This document shows, one piece after another, positions 43,610-51,915 of a stretch of 64,000 nt of DNA. A program made the position numbers and the translations under genes. Numbering within the stretch: the first letter of the stretch is position 1; the number at the start of each line of letters is the position of its first letter. The stretch is taken from contig NZ_OMKA01000026.1 of the NCBI RefSeq assembly GCF_900299525.1, forward strand, positions 124,001 through 188,000, written 5' to 3'. Under the pieces are notes generated by a model. That model did no database searches. It saw only the letters and a program-made list of their open reading frames with translations, and was not told where the DNA came from. This stretch comes from Aquimarina sp. Aq78 (GTDB lineage Bacteria > Bacteroidota > Bacteroidia > Flavobacteriales > Flavobacteriaceae).

Positions 43610-46600
43610 TATCTTTCTTAAAATACTCTTGTACCTTTTGTTTATAATTTTGCCGCAAAGGTAATACTTGTCTATTTAATATTTCAGTAGTATTAAAATA
43701 TTGTTTTGCCTTTTCTAATTGCTGTCTATTTTGATTACCAAACTGTACTTGATTTGTTTTGCTTTCCCTTTTTTCTTCCTCACCTTGTTCCAAAGTGGCA
43801 TCCTCCAATTTAAGCAACTCATGTTTTAAATTGAGCATCTTAGATAATGTCCTTTCGTTAAATCCTTTTTCCAAAAGTTCTTGCTCTACCTGTTCCATTT
43901 TACGCAACAAGCTACTCCCAATCTTATTTCCTTTTCCTTCTTTCTTAATCTTATCTTGTAGTGCATTTCTAAGTTGTTGCTGTTGTTTGTATATTTCATA
44001 CAATTCCCCATTCATATCCTCCTTCTGCATCTGTGACTCACCTTCTCCATTTTTACCATCACCATTCTTTTTGTTCCCTTCTTTACCTCCTTTTTGGTTT
44101 CCTTGTTTACCACCACCTTTACTATTCTTGCCCTGTTTTTCTCCTTGCTTATTTCCCTCTTGTTCTCCTTTTTTATCACCTTTCTTTTTTCCTTTTTCAG
44201 CACCCTCTTCCATCTTCTTATTTAACTCATCCTGTTTCTTTATAATATCTGGTAACTGAAATTCATTAGAACCACTCTTGCCTTTACTCCCTGAAGCAGA
44301 CATGCTGTTTTGCATCTGGTCCAAAGTTCTACTCAATAAATATGCTAAATCATTTGATCCAGTAACAGTGTACTGTTGATTGGCCGAACCCTGGACAACT
44401 TGATTCTCTGCTAACCTTTCTAATGATTTATCTATATTAAACTCTATGTCTGTAAGTTTTTGTGTTACCACTTCTGTTATTTGTGGTGTTCGTAATGCTA
44501 AGGCATAAAGGCTGTCATCTATATGTATGAAGTTCTCTCTTAATATACTTTGCTTTCTAAGTTTGGATGAATAGCTGGGATTATTAATATCTATACCCTT
44601 AAACTTTTTCATTAAACCTTCTTGTCCTATAGAAAAATCAACAAGGTTATCCAAAATCTGTCTTAACATCTCCATGTCTTCTTGCTGTTGTTCTCCACCG
44701 GCCATTTGCATTTGCATCATCATACCATTACTCATCTGCTTCATTTTCTGAGCTGCACTTTTTTGGTTTTTCTTAGCATCCGATTTATTTTCCTTCTCTA
44801 GGTTTTCACTTGCCTTTTGCTGTTCTTTTTTTATCTCATTCTCATCCTCCTTTTTCTGATCCAAGCTCATTGGCTTTTTTAAATCCTTATTTTCCTCTCT
44901 AAGTTTATCCATTTCCTTTTGGAAATTTTCAAACTCTTTATTTAATTCTTCTTGCTTTTCTTTTGTGTTTTCCTCCTCATTTTTCTCAGATAACTCTTCT
45001 TGTCTTTTGGATAAATCTTCAAGCTCTTTAACCAGTTTTTCATGTTTCTCTATCACATAATATCGCTTGGTTAATTCTAAAAGTTGTTCTAGGTTTTTCT
45101 TTAGATTCTTATTTTCCTTACCTAACTCTTCCAGTTTTTTTGTTAACTCTTCCTTTTGAATTTTATCTGCCAAACGTTCAATTTCTTCAAGAAGTTTTTC
45201 GTTCTTTTTTAACTTTTCTTCGTTCCTTTCTAGTCTTTCTTTTAGCGCATCTTTAAAAGGTTCTTCTTTTTCTTTATTCTCTAACTGCTCAAGATTATCT
45301 TTCAATTTTTTAGAAAAATCCTGCATCATTTTCTCCTGTTCTTTTTGCCTTTTTAAGAAATCTTCCAACTTCTTCTTGTCATTAAAATCTAGATTTTTTT
45401 TCTCTTTTTGAGTTTTACTTAAGCTTTTTAATTCTTGTTCTTGTTCCTTAAACTTATCTAATGATTTGTTCAATCCGGATATCGCCTCATTTTGTTTTTT
45501 TAATAATGTATCTTCTCTTTCTTCTTTTGTGAGTTGCCTGAAATTAAATACTTGACTTTTTGTGCTCTTATAATTATGAATAACATCATTATCAAAAACC
45601 TCAAAATAAAACTCATAATTAAGTCCTTCTATCAAATCAATTCCAGCAGGAAAAGCATAAATAAATTCATCAAATACAGCTTTACTAATTGCTATATTCT
45701 TAATCTTAATATTAGATGCGTTCTCCTGATCATAATATACCAGTCGAAGTTTACTTAGACCATAGTCATCACTTACTCTACCAAAAAAATAAATAGTTTG
45801 ATTGTCGACCGAATCTTTTTCAGATTTTAGATTTAACTCTGGATACTGATCCCTAATCACATTAAGGTTAAACGCCAAATTATCGTGATCTTTTACATTC
45901 TGATTGGATGTCGTGATCTGATAATCCATATTAGAATACACCTTTTTATGATAAGAAAAATCCGTTCCGTTCTTTGCTAATGGGATAACAGAATCCTTGG
46001 TCTTTAATTCTACCCTGTCTGTATTTCTTGTATAAACTATCCAATCCACTTTTGTTCCTTCTGGGATAGTTGCATTGCCCGAACTTTTTAAAACTTCATC
46101 ACGTTTTTTAGTATAACCAGGATAGTCCAATTTCATTTCAAAATTAAGTAAAGCAGGAATAGGAACCACAGATAAACGATGCGGAATAGAATTTACCTCG
46201 TTAGCACTTATAACAAATTCTAAAGATTCTTTTGGTTGAATAAACCTATATTCAAACTCACCCAAGCCTACATTTTTTAAAAAATATACTTCATCGTTAT
46301 ATGTAATTGTAGCATTATCCGGTACTATATCTCCAGCAGTTCTCACTTTAAGTATGAAATCTTTATTTTCAAAAGCATTCAAATCCTTGTTAATTATAAA
46401 AAATTGAAATGGTGCCGGTGGTTCATAAGCTACTTCATAATTGACAACTCTTTTATAACTATCAGAAATCCAACCGGTCTTATTAAAAACAAACAATAGT
46501 AGGAATATAGCTACAGGAATTGCTGCGTATTTGAGGTATTTAGCATTCTTTTTAAAGTTGATAGCCAGCTTAAAGGGAATTGGTTTTAGCTCACTTGATT

Positions 46601-46991
46601 TTTGTTCAATACCCGCAAGCAACAAAGCAGATGAGTTTTCATTTTCACTCAGTTGTAATAAGTTTAAAAGTCTGTCACTTACCTCAGGAAAATGATTTCC
46701 AATTATCTCCGATGCTTTTTCATAATCTATTCCTTTTGTAAGCTTAAACAACTTTGCAATTGGCACCAATATAAACTTAATAAATAAGCCAAACTCAACA
46801 GCTATAAATAGCCAAAACAATATTGTTCTTCCTAACCTACTAAGCCACAAAAAATTCTCAATTAGTAACGTCATTAAAAAATACAAAACACCTATTGCAA
46901 AAAAAAGTATAATACCCTTTATGAGTTCGTTGATATAATATTTTCTTGTAAACTGTTCTAATTTACTTTTTATGAACTGAAAATTATCCAT
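43602..46991 (-). CDS. DUF4175 family membrane protein with long coiled-coil region
   Basis: This 1,129-residue protein starts with membrane helices (about 20-38, 44-70, 150-172), followed by a beta-rich domain (about 190-460), then a long lysine/glutamate coiled coil (about 470-760). It ends in a low-complexity Lys/Gly/Gln/Asn segment and a last helical domain. DUF4175 is widespread in Bacteroidota, often beside ybeY and mnmG as here, but has no settled function. The 8-base overlap with ybeY implies coupled expression. Confidence 0.8.
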   Translation of the reverse strand: MDNFQFIKSKLEQFTRKYYINELIKGIILFFAIGVLYFLMTLLIENFLWLSRLGRTILFWLFIAVEFGLFIKFILVPIAKLFKLTKGIDYEKASEIIGNHFPEVSDRLLNLLQLSENENSSALLLAGIEQKSSELKPIPFKLAINFKKNAKYLKYAAIPVAIFLLLFVFNKTGWISDSYKRVVNYEVAYEPPAPFQFFIINKDLNAFENKDFILKVRTAGDIVPDNATITYNDEVYFLKNVGLGEFEYRFIQPKESLEFVISANEVNSIPHRLSVVPIPALLNFEMKLDYPGYTKKRDEVLKSSGNATIPEGTKVDWIVYTRNTDRVELKTKDSVIPLAKNGTDFSYHKKVYSNMDYQITTSNQNVKDHDNLAFNLNVIRDQYPELNLKSEKDSVDNQTIYFFGRVSDDYGLSKLRLVYYDQENASNIKIKNIAISKAVFDEFIYAFPAGIDLIEGLNYEFYFEVFDNDVIHNYKSTKSQVFNFRQLTKEEREDTLLKKQNEAISGLNKSLDKFKEQEQELKSLSKTQKEKKNLDFNDKKKLEDFLKRQKEQEKMMQDFSKKLKDNLEQLENKEKEEPFKDALKERLERNEEKLKKNEKLLEEIERLADKIQKEELTKKLEELGKENKNLKKNLEQLLELTKRYYVIEKHEKLVKELEDLSKRQEELSEKNEEENTKEKQEELNKEFENFQKEMDKLREENKDLKKPMSLDQKKEDENEIKKEQQKASENLEKENKSDAKKNQKSAAQKMKQMSNGMMMQMQMAGGEQQQEDMEMLRQILDNLVDFSIGQEGLMKKFKGIDINNPSYSSKLRKQSILRENFIHIDDSLYALALRTPQITEVVTQKLTDIEFNIDKSLERLAENQVVQGSANQQYTVTGSNDLAYLLSRTLDQMQNSMSASGSKGKSGSNEFQLPDIIKKQDELNKKMEEGAEKGKKKGDKKGEQEGNKQGEKQGKNSKGGGKQGNQKGGKEGNKKNGDGKNGEGESQMQKEDMNGELYEIYKQQQQLRNALQDKIKKEGKGNKIGSSLLRKMEQVEQELLEKGFNERTLSKMLNLKHELLKLEDATLEQGEEEKRESKTNQVQFGNQNRQQLEKAKQYFNTTEILNRQVLPLRQNYKQKVQEYFKKDND

Positions 46992-47092
46992 ATTTTAAAC
47001 CTTCCTTTTTCATTAACCACTAAATCTACAATTTTATTTTTAATAGAATTGTTATATTTATGATAATTCAACCCTCTAGAACATAAGTTGTT

Positions 47093-48133
47093 ATGAAAGA
47101 TCTTAAATATATTTGTGCATACACAATACCTTTTATGGCTATTATTGGTATCTGGTTACAAGGAATTTACACTTACCTAACTCCTATATATGCTTTTGGT
47201 TTAATTCCTATATTAGAATTATTTACAGATTCATCTATCAAAAACGTAGACAATAATGACAAAATATTACAATCAAAAAAAAAGATATTTGATTGGATGC
47301 TTTATGTCAATCTTCCCATTGTTTATGGTGTTTTACTCTTTGCTATTATCACTTGTACTACATCAAATCTAGATACGTATGAAGTAGTCGGTATTATTAT
47401 TTCCTTAGGAATCGTATTAGGATCAAATGGTATAAATGTAGGACATGAGTTAGGACATCGATTTACCAAAGAGCGTTATATTGGTAAAGCACTTCTCCTA
47501 CCATCTTTATATATGCATTTTTATATAGAACATAATTTTGGTCACCACAATATGGTTGCAACAAAAGAAGATCCTGCCACCGCACGATACAATCAGCCTG
47601 TATATTCTTTTTGGATAACTTCAACTATCCGACAATACATTAGCGCTTGGAAAATACAATTCAAATTATTAAAACAAAACAATCTAGGATTCTTCTCTAT
47701 AAAAAATGATATGCTCTGGTATTTTTTAATCACCCTTTCATATCTTATGATACTTACATATTTCTTTGATCTTTATGGGTTGCTAATTGTAGTTTTAAGC
47801 GGAATAACAGGATTCTTATTACTTGAAACTATAAATTATATTGAGCATTATGGTTTGATGAGAATAAAAAATTCTTCTGGTCGCTATGAACGTGTGAGAG
47901 AAATTCATTCCTGGAACTCGAACCATACCTTAGGCAGAATTATGTTATATGAATTAACACGACATAGTGATCATCATCATAGAGCGTCAAAAAAATATCA
48001 GATTCTGGATCATTATGATAACAGTCCTCAATTACCTTTTGGTTATCCAACATCCATGGTGTTATCACTACTTCCTCCCCTATGGTTTTTTATTATGAAT
48101 AAACATGTTCCACGTGAAATGAAAAGTATTTAA
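47093..48133 (+). CDS. AlkB-like integral membrane non-haem diiron alkane monooxygenase/fatty-acid desaturase
   Basis: The 346-residue protein has four to six hydrophobic segments and the four His clusters of the AlkB family: NVGHELGHRF (about 117-126), EHNFGHHNMVATKEDPATAR (about 143-162), NYIEHYGL (about 245) and RHSDHHHRASKKYQIL (about 290). These bind two irons. AlkB enzymes hydroxylate the terminal methyl of medium-chain alkanes, and related flavobacterial proteins may act on other lipids. Rubredoxin is not adjacent. The gene is divergent from the DUF4175 operon. A near -7 sequence (TATATTTA) lies about 40 bases upstream. Confidence 0.78.
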   Translation: MKDLKYICAYTIPFMAIIGIWLQGIYTYLTPIYAFGLIPILELFTDSSIKNVDNNDKILQSKKKIFDWMLYVNLPIVYGVLLFAIITCTTSNLDTYEVVGIIISLGIVLGSNGINVGHELGHRFTKERYIGKALLLPSLYMHFYIEHNFGHHNMVATKEDPATARYNQPVYSFWITSTIRQYISAWKIQFKLLKQNNLGFFSIKNDMLWYFLITLSYLMILTYFFDLYGLLIVVLSGITGFLLLETINYIEHYGLMRIKNSSGRYERVREIHSWNSNHTLGRIMLYELTRHSDHHHRASKKYQILDHYDNSPQLPFGYPTSMVLSLLPPLWFFIMNKHVPREMKSI

Positions 48134-48195
48134 AAAGGTAATAAGAAATTAAACGGTTATACCACAAAATCATTTCCATAGCATATTTAAGATTG

Positions 48196-48203
48196 TATCT
48201 TTG
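48196..48203 (+). promoter_or_regulatory. Bacteroidota -7 promoter element for gltX
   Basis: TATCTTTG matches TAnnTTTG, 43 bases upstream of the gltX start. Confidence 0.55.
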
Positions 48204-48245
48204 CCTTTTATTTGTATGACTTTTTAAAGTTAAAAAAACACAATC

Positions 48246-49757
48246 ATGACAAAAGACATTAGGGTACGATTTGCACCAAGTCCCACCGGACCCTTACATA
48301 TAGGAGGTGTGAGAACCGCATTATTTAATTATCTTTTTGCCAAGCAACACAATGGAACCTTTGTTCTTAGAATAGAAGATACCGATCAAAACAGATATGT
48401 TCCCGGAGCCGAAGAATATATTAAAGAAGCATTGGATTGGTGTAGTATACCATTTGATGAAGGGCCAGGAAAAGATGGAGGGTTTGGTCCATATAAACAA
48501 AGTGAACGTAAACATTTATACAAACAATATGCTGATCAATTGATAAAAGATGGTCATGCCTATTACGCTTTTGATACTACTGAAGCTCTTGATAGTCACA
48601 GAAAAAATCACGAAGCTAATGGTAAAACATTTATATATAATTGGCATAATAGAGAAAAACTTACCAATTCTTTATCCTTGTCTGAGAATGAAGTAACAGC
48701 AAAAATCGATTCTGGTGAGTCTTATGTAATTAGATTTAAATCTCCTAAAGATGAAACTTTACATCTTACAGATGAAATTCGGGGAGATATGAAGATTGAC
48801 ACCAATATTCTTGACGACAAAATCTTATTCAAGAGTGATGGGATGCCTACTTATCATCTTGCAAATATTGTAGATGATCACTTAATGAAAATTACACATG
48901 TAATTCGAGGAGAAGAATGGTTACCATCTTTAGCTCTTCATGTTCTTTTGTATCGTTCATTTGGTTGGGAGGCACCAATTTTTGCTCATTTACCATTAAT
49001 TCTAAAACCAGTGGGTAAAGGAAAACTTAGTAAAAGAGATGGGGATAAAATGGGATTCCCAGTATTTCCTTTGCAATGGATAGATCCTAAAAATCAAAAT
49101 ATTTCTTCAGGATATCGTGAAGATGGATACCTACCAGAAGCCGTTGTTAACATGCTTGCTTTTTTAGGGTGGAATCCCGGTACAGAACAAGAATTATTTT
49201 CTCTACAAGAATTGATTCAGGAATTTGATCTGAAAAGAGTTAATAAAGCTGGTGCCAAATTTGATCCAGAAAAAACCAAATGGTTCCAACAGCAGCAGCT
49301 GCAAAAAATGGATAATTCCCTACTCTCTCAACAATTTGAAACTATTCTATCTGAAAAAAATATTTCTACAACCTTAGATCTAAATCTTGTTGTAAATGCA
49401 ATAAAAGAACGAGCGACATTTACTAAAGATCTCTGGAGCCTTAGTCATTTTTATTTCTTATCACCTAGTGAATATGATGAGAAAGCCATTAAAAAAGCAT
49501 GGAAAGAAGATACGCCACGTTTAATGCACGAATTAACAAGAATACTAAATGACATTTCGGATTTTTCTGAAAGCAATGTTTCAACCACTGTAAAAGGATG
49601 GATTACGGGAAAAGAAATTGGTTTTGGTAAAATCATGATGCCACTACGTATAGCTTTAGTCGGTTCACTACAAGGGCCTGATGTGTTTCAAATCGCATCA
49701 ATGATTGGTAAAAAAGAAACTATTAGGAGAATAGAAAACGCCATCGAAAAAAATTAG
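48246..49757 (+). CDS. gltX: Glutamate-tRNA ligase
   Basis: This 503-residue class I aminoacyl-tRNA synthetase has the HIGH-like motif APSPTGPLHIGGVRTALFNY at the N-terminus and the KMSKS-like KGKLSKRDGDKMG around residue 259, plus ARIEDTDQNRYVPG-type substrate motifs. It charges tRNA-Glu with glutamate in the cytoplasm. Because a GlnRS is present at 51.9-54 kb, tRNA-Gln is probably charged directly, so this enzyme would be discriminating. It is monocistronic, with a terminator 24 bases downstream. Confidence 0.96.
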   Translation: MTKDIRVRFAPSPTGPLHIGGVRTALFNYLFAKQHNGTFVLRIEDTDQNRYVPGAEEYIKEALDWCSIPFDEGPGKDGGFGPYKQSERKHLYKQYADQLIKDGHAYYAFDTTEALDSHRKNHEANGKTFIYNWHNREKLTNSLSLSENEVTAKIDSGESYVIRFKSPKDETLHLTDEIRGDMKIDTNILDDKILFKSDGMPTYHLANIVDDHLMKITHVIRGEEWLPSLALHVLLYRSFGWEAPIFAHLPLILKPVGKGKLSKRDGDKMGFPVFPLQWIDPKNQNISSGYREDGYLPEAVVNMLAFLGWNPGTEQELFSLQELIQEFDLKRVNKAGAKFDPEKTKWFQQQQLQKMDNSLLSQQFETILSEKNISTTLDLNLVVNAIKERATFTKDLWSLSHFYFLSPSEYDEKAIKKAWKEDTPRLMHELTRILNDISDFSESNVSTTVKGWITGKEIGFGKIMMPLRIALVGSLQGPDVFQIASMIGKKETIRRIENAIEKN

Positions 49758-49780
49758 CATCACTAGTATTAAAAATTAAG

Positions 49781-49814
49781 AAGACCATTGTTTAGTTAAA
49801 CAATGGTCTTTTGT
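49781..49814 (+). terminator. Intrinsic terminator of gltX
   Basis: A 14-bp perfect stem (AAGACCATTGTTTA, 49781-49794 with 49797-49810) closes on a GT loop and is followed by TTTTG. Confidence 0.88.
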
Positions 49815-49885
49815 TTACAAAAGTTTGTAACATTTCCTTCATATTCTACACTTATTAAGTATAAGATCTTTAGAACTATTTTGTC

Positions 49886-50053
49886 ATGGGAAAACAATAT
49901 AAGGTTATACGCGTATCAGAAAATTGGTCTGCAGAAAAGCTTAGAAAAAAAATAGAAAATACAATGAATGAGTTTTCTAAACAAGGTTGGGACGTTGTAG
50001 ACGTATCTTTTTTAGCTAATACTTATGTTGCTATGATAACTCTTTCAAAATAA
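49886..50053 (+). CDS. DUF4177-type small protein (55 residues)
   Basis: ATG at 49886 to TAA at 50051-50053 encodes MGKQYKVIRVSENWSAEKLR..., a two-strand/one-helix protein. EFSKQGWDVVDVSF is the conserved core of DUF4177, a small family of unknown role. It lies between gltX and the SPFH gene, 70 bases before the latter. Its length agrees with the family (about 55-65 residues). Confidence 0.68.
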   Translation: MGKQYKVIRVSENWSAEKLRKKIENTMNEFSKQGWDVVDVSFLANTYVAMITLSK

Positions 50054-50123
50054 CAATCAATCATTTGCTATTTATTAGTACATTGATTTACAGAAAAACT
50101 TTTAACTCTTAATATATAAAACA

Positions 50124-51068
50124 ATGGGACTATTTTTAATTCCAATAGTAATCTTCGGATTTATCATTCTGCTTTCAGGGATATTTACCGTAAAACAACA
50201 AACTTCTGCAGTTGTCGAACGTTTTGGTAAGTTTTTGAGTATCAGAAACTCGGGATTACATTTTAAAATTCCGATTTTTGATAGAATCGCTGGGCGAATC
50301 AATCTAAAAATCCAACAGCTTGATGTTCTTGTCGAAACCAAAACAAAAGATGATGTATTTGTACGTCTTAAAATCTCTGTTCAATTTCAGGTAATTAAAG
50401 AAAAAGTATACGATGCTTTTTATAAATTAGAAAATCCACATGATCAAATTACATCTTATGTTTTTGATGTGGTTCGTGCCGAAGTACCAAAAATGAAACT
50501 GGATGATGTTTTTGAACGTAAAGATGATATTGCTATAGCAGTAAAACAAGAACTTAATGAAGCAATGGTAAATTATGGATACGATATCATTAAAACCCTG
50601 GTAACCGATATTGATCCGGATATGCAAGTTAAAGAAGCGATGAACAGGATTAATGCTGCCGAACGTGAAAAAGTTGCGGCAGAATATGAAGCTGAAGCTG
50701 AAAGAATAAAAATTGTAGCAAAAGCACGTGCTGAAGCTGAAAGTAAAAGATTGCAAGGACAAGGTATTGCAGATCAACGTAGAGAAATTGCCAGAGGTCT
50801 AGAAGAAAGTGTTGACGTTTTAAACAATGTAGGTATTAATTCTCAGGAAGCTTCTGCTCTAATTGTAGTAACACAGCATTATGATACTTTACAATCTATT
50901 GGAGAAGAAACTAACAGTAATTTAATTTTACTTCCAAATTCTCCACAAGCTGGAAGCGATATGTTAAATAACATGATTGCATCATTTACGGCTTCAAATC
51001 AAATTGGAGAAGAAATGAAAAAACAAAATGCCAAAAAAGGTCTTGGCAAAAAGTCAGATAAAAATTAA
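50124..51068 (+). CDS. SPFH/Band 7 (stomatin-like) membrane protein
   Basis: The 314-residue protein has one N-terminal membrane helix (about 3-22) and then an SPFH/Band-7 domain (FTVKQQTSAVVERFGKFLSI; FVRLKISVQFQVI), followed by a coiled coil with AEREKVAAEYEAEAERIKIV and a variable tail. SPFH proteins form large membrane-bound oligomers that organise membranes and can modulate FtsH-type proteases. The gene is transcribed alone and followed by a terminator. Confidence 0.9.
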   Translation: MGLFLIPIVIFGFIILLSGIFTVKQQTSAVVERFGKFLSIRNSGLHFKIPIFDRIAGRINLKIQQLDVLVETKTKDDVFVRLKISVQFQVIKEKVYDAFYKLENPHDQITSYVFDVVRAEVPKMKLDDVFERKDDIAIAVKQELNEAMVNYGYDIIKTLVTDIDPDMQVKEAMNRINAAEREKVAAEYEAEAERIKIVAKARAEAESKRLQGQGIADQRREIARGLEESVDVLNNVGINSQEASALIVVTQHYDTLQSIGEETNSNLILLPNSPQAGSDMLNNMIASFTASNQIGEEMKKQNAKKGLGKKSDKN

Positions 51069-51090
51069 TAAAAATGTAATTTCTATTGCC

Positions 51091-51126
51091 AAACCCGATC
51101 AGATTTTATGATCGGGTTTATTTTTT
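51091..51126 (+). terminator. Intrinsic terminator of the SPFH gene
   Basis: An 11-bp stem (AAACCCGATCA 51091-51101 with 51109-51119), a 7-base loop and a TTTATTTTTT tract. Confidence 0.88.
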
Positions 51127-51350
51127 CACTAAAGATTAAAAATTACTACTATTTTTACCAAAAACTTAAAATAACACGTTTTTATATAACCAATGCATAA
51201 AAGTGATACGATTATATTACTATTTTTTTTTCCTCTCTTATATCATTTTATATTAAGTTGTTTTTAATAAGAAAAATTAATGATTTCTTAAAAACTATAA
51301 AAATTACTTATACCACAAAAAATTCTTATCTTTATGGAAAATTGTCCCCC

Positions 51351-51860
51351 ATGAAAAATTACTTATTTATTTTCCTTCTTATTTCCGGAAGTGTTTTTTG
51401 TCAAAACATGACTACACTAAAAGAATTTGCATTGCGAGATGCAAAAGCTACTTCTAAAGCATCAATGGATAGAAATTTAAGTACAATACTCAAATATACT
51501 CATCCAGAAGTTTACAAAGCTTATGGAGAAAAACAACTAATGGATACTATGGACGAAATTTATAGAACCATGGATGCTCAAAAAATAAAAATCCTTAGTT
51601 CTGAAGTAGACGAAGTAACAGAGATAAAAAAAGAAAACAAAGAATATCATTGCTTAGTTAAAAACACTGTAAAAATGGATTTTAATGGTAGGTTAATTAC
51701 CTTAAAAAGTTCATTATTTGGTTTTTATAATAGAAAAAAATCTCAATGGTATTTTGTAGAGTCTAATAAACTTCTTGACGATCCTCAAACTAAAGAGCTC
51801 TTTCCTAATTTTAAGACAGATATCGAAATTCCTTTAGATGAGCATATTGCAGATAATTAA
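51351..51860 (+). CDS. Small secreted protein, family unknown
   Basis: Starting at the ATG at 51351 gives 169 residues with a clear signal peptide (MKNYLFIFLLISGSVFCQ). Upstream codons in the same frame do not begin with a sensible start, so this is the preferred choice. The mature part (MTTLKEFALRDAKATSKASM; GFYNRKKSQWYFVESNKLL) resembles compact alpha/beta periplasmic proteins seen in flavobacteria, perhaps an NTF2-like fold; I give no family name. It is in the same orientation as the SPFH gene but separated by 280 bases and a terminator. Confidence 0.6.
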   Translation: MKNYLFIFLLISGSVFCQNMTTLKEFALRDAKATSKASMDRNLSTILKYTHPEVYKAYGEKQLMDTMDEIYRTMDAQKIKILSSEVDEVTEIKKENKEYHCLVKNTVKMDFNGRLITLKSSLFGFYNRKKSQWYFVESNKLLDDPQTKELFPNFKTDIEIPLDEHIADN

Positions 51861-51864
51861 AAAT

Positions 51865-51909
51865 CAAAAAAACTCATAGACACAGAAATATTTTCTGTAT
51901 CTATAAGTT
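51865..51909 (-). terminator. Intrinsic terminator of glnS
   Basis: The minus strand can form a stem of 18 pairs including two G-U pairs (51892-51909 with 51871-51888) followed by a T tract. It lies just after the glnS stop. Confidence 0.75.
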
Positions 51910-51915
51910 CTCCCT

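Noticed and set aside
43759-44259. A 166-codon plus-strand frame opposite the DUF4175 coiled coil
   Set aside because: It is the antisense of a Lys/Glu/Gly-rich low-complexity region; the peptide is Ser/Phe/Pro/Leu repetitive.
48106-48121. parS-like sequence TGTTCCACGTGAAATG at the end of the AlkB-like gene
   Set aside because: Three mismatches to the palindrome and it lies within codons (HVPREM). Could be a weak site, but not counted with the cluster.
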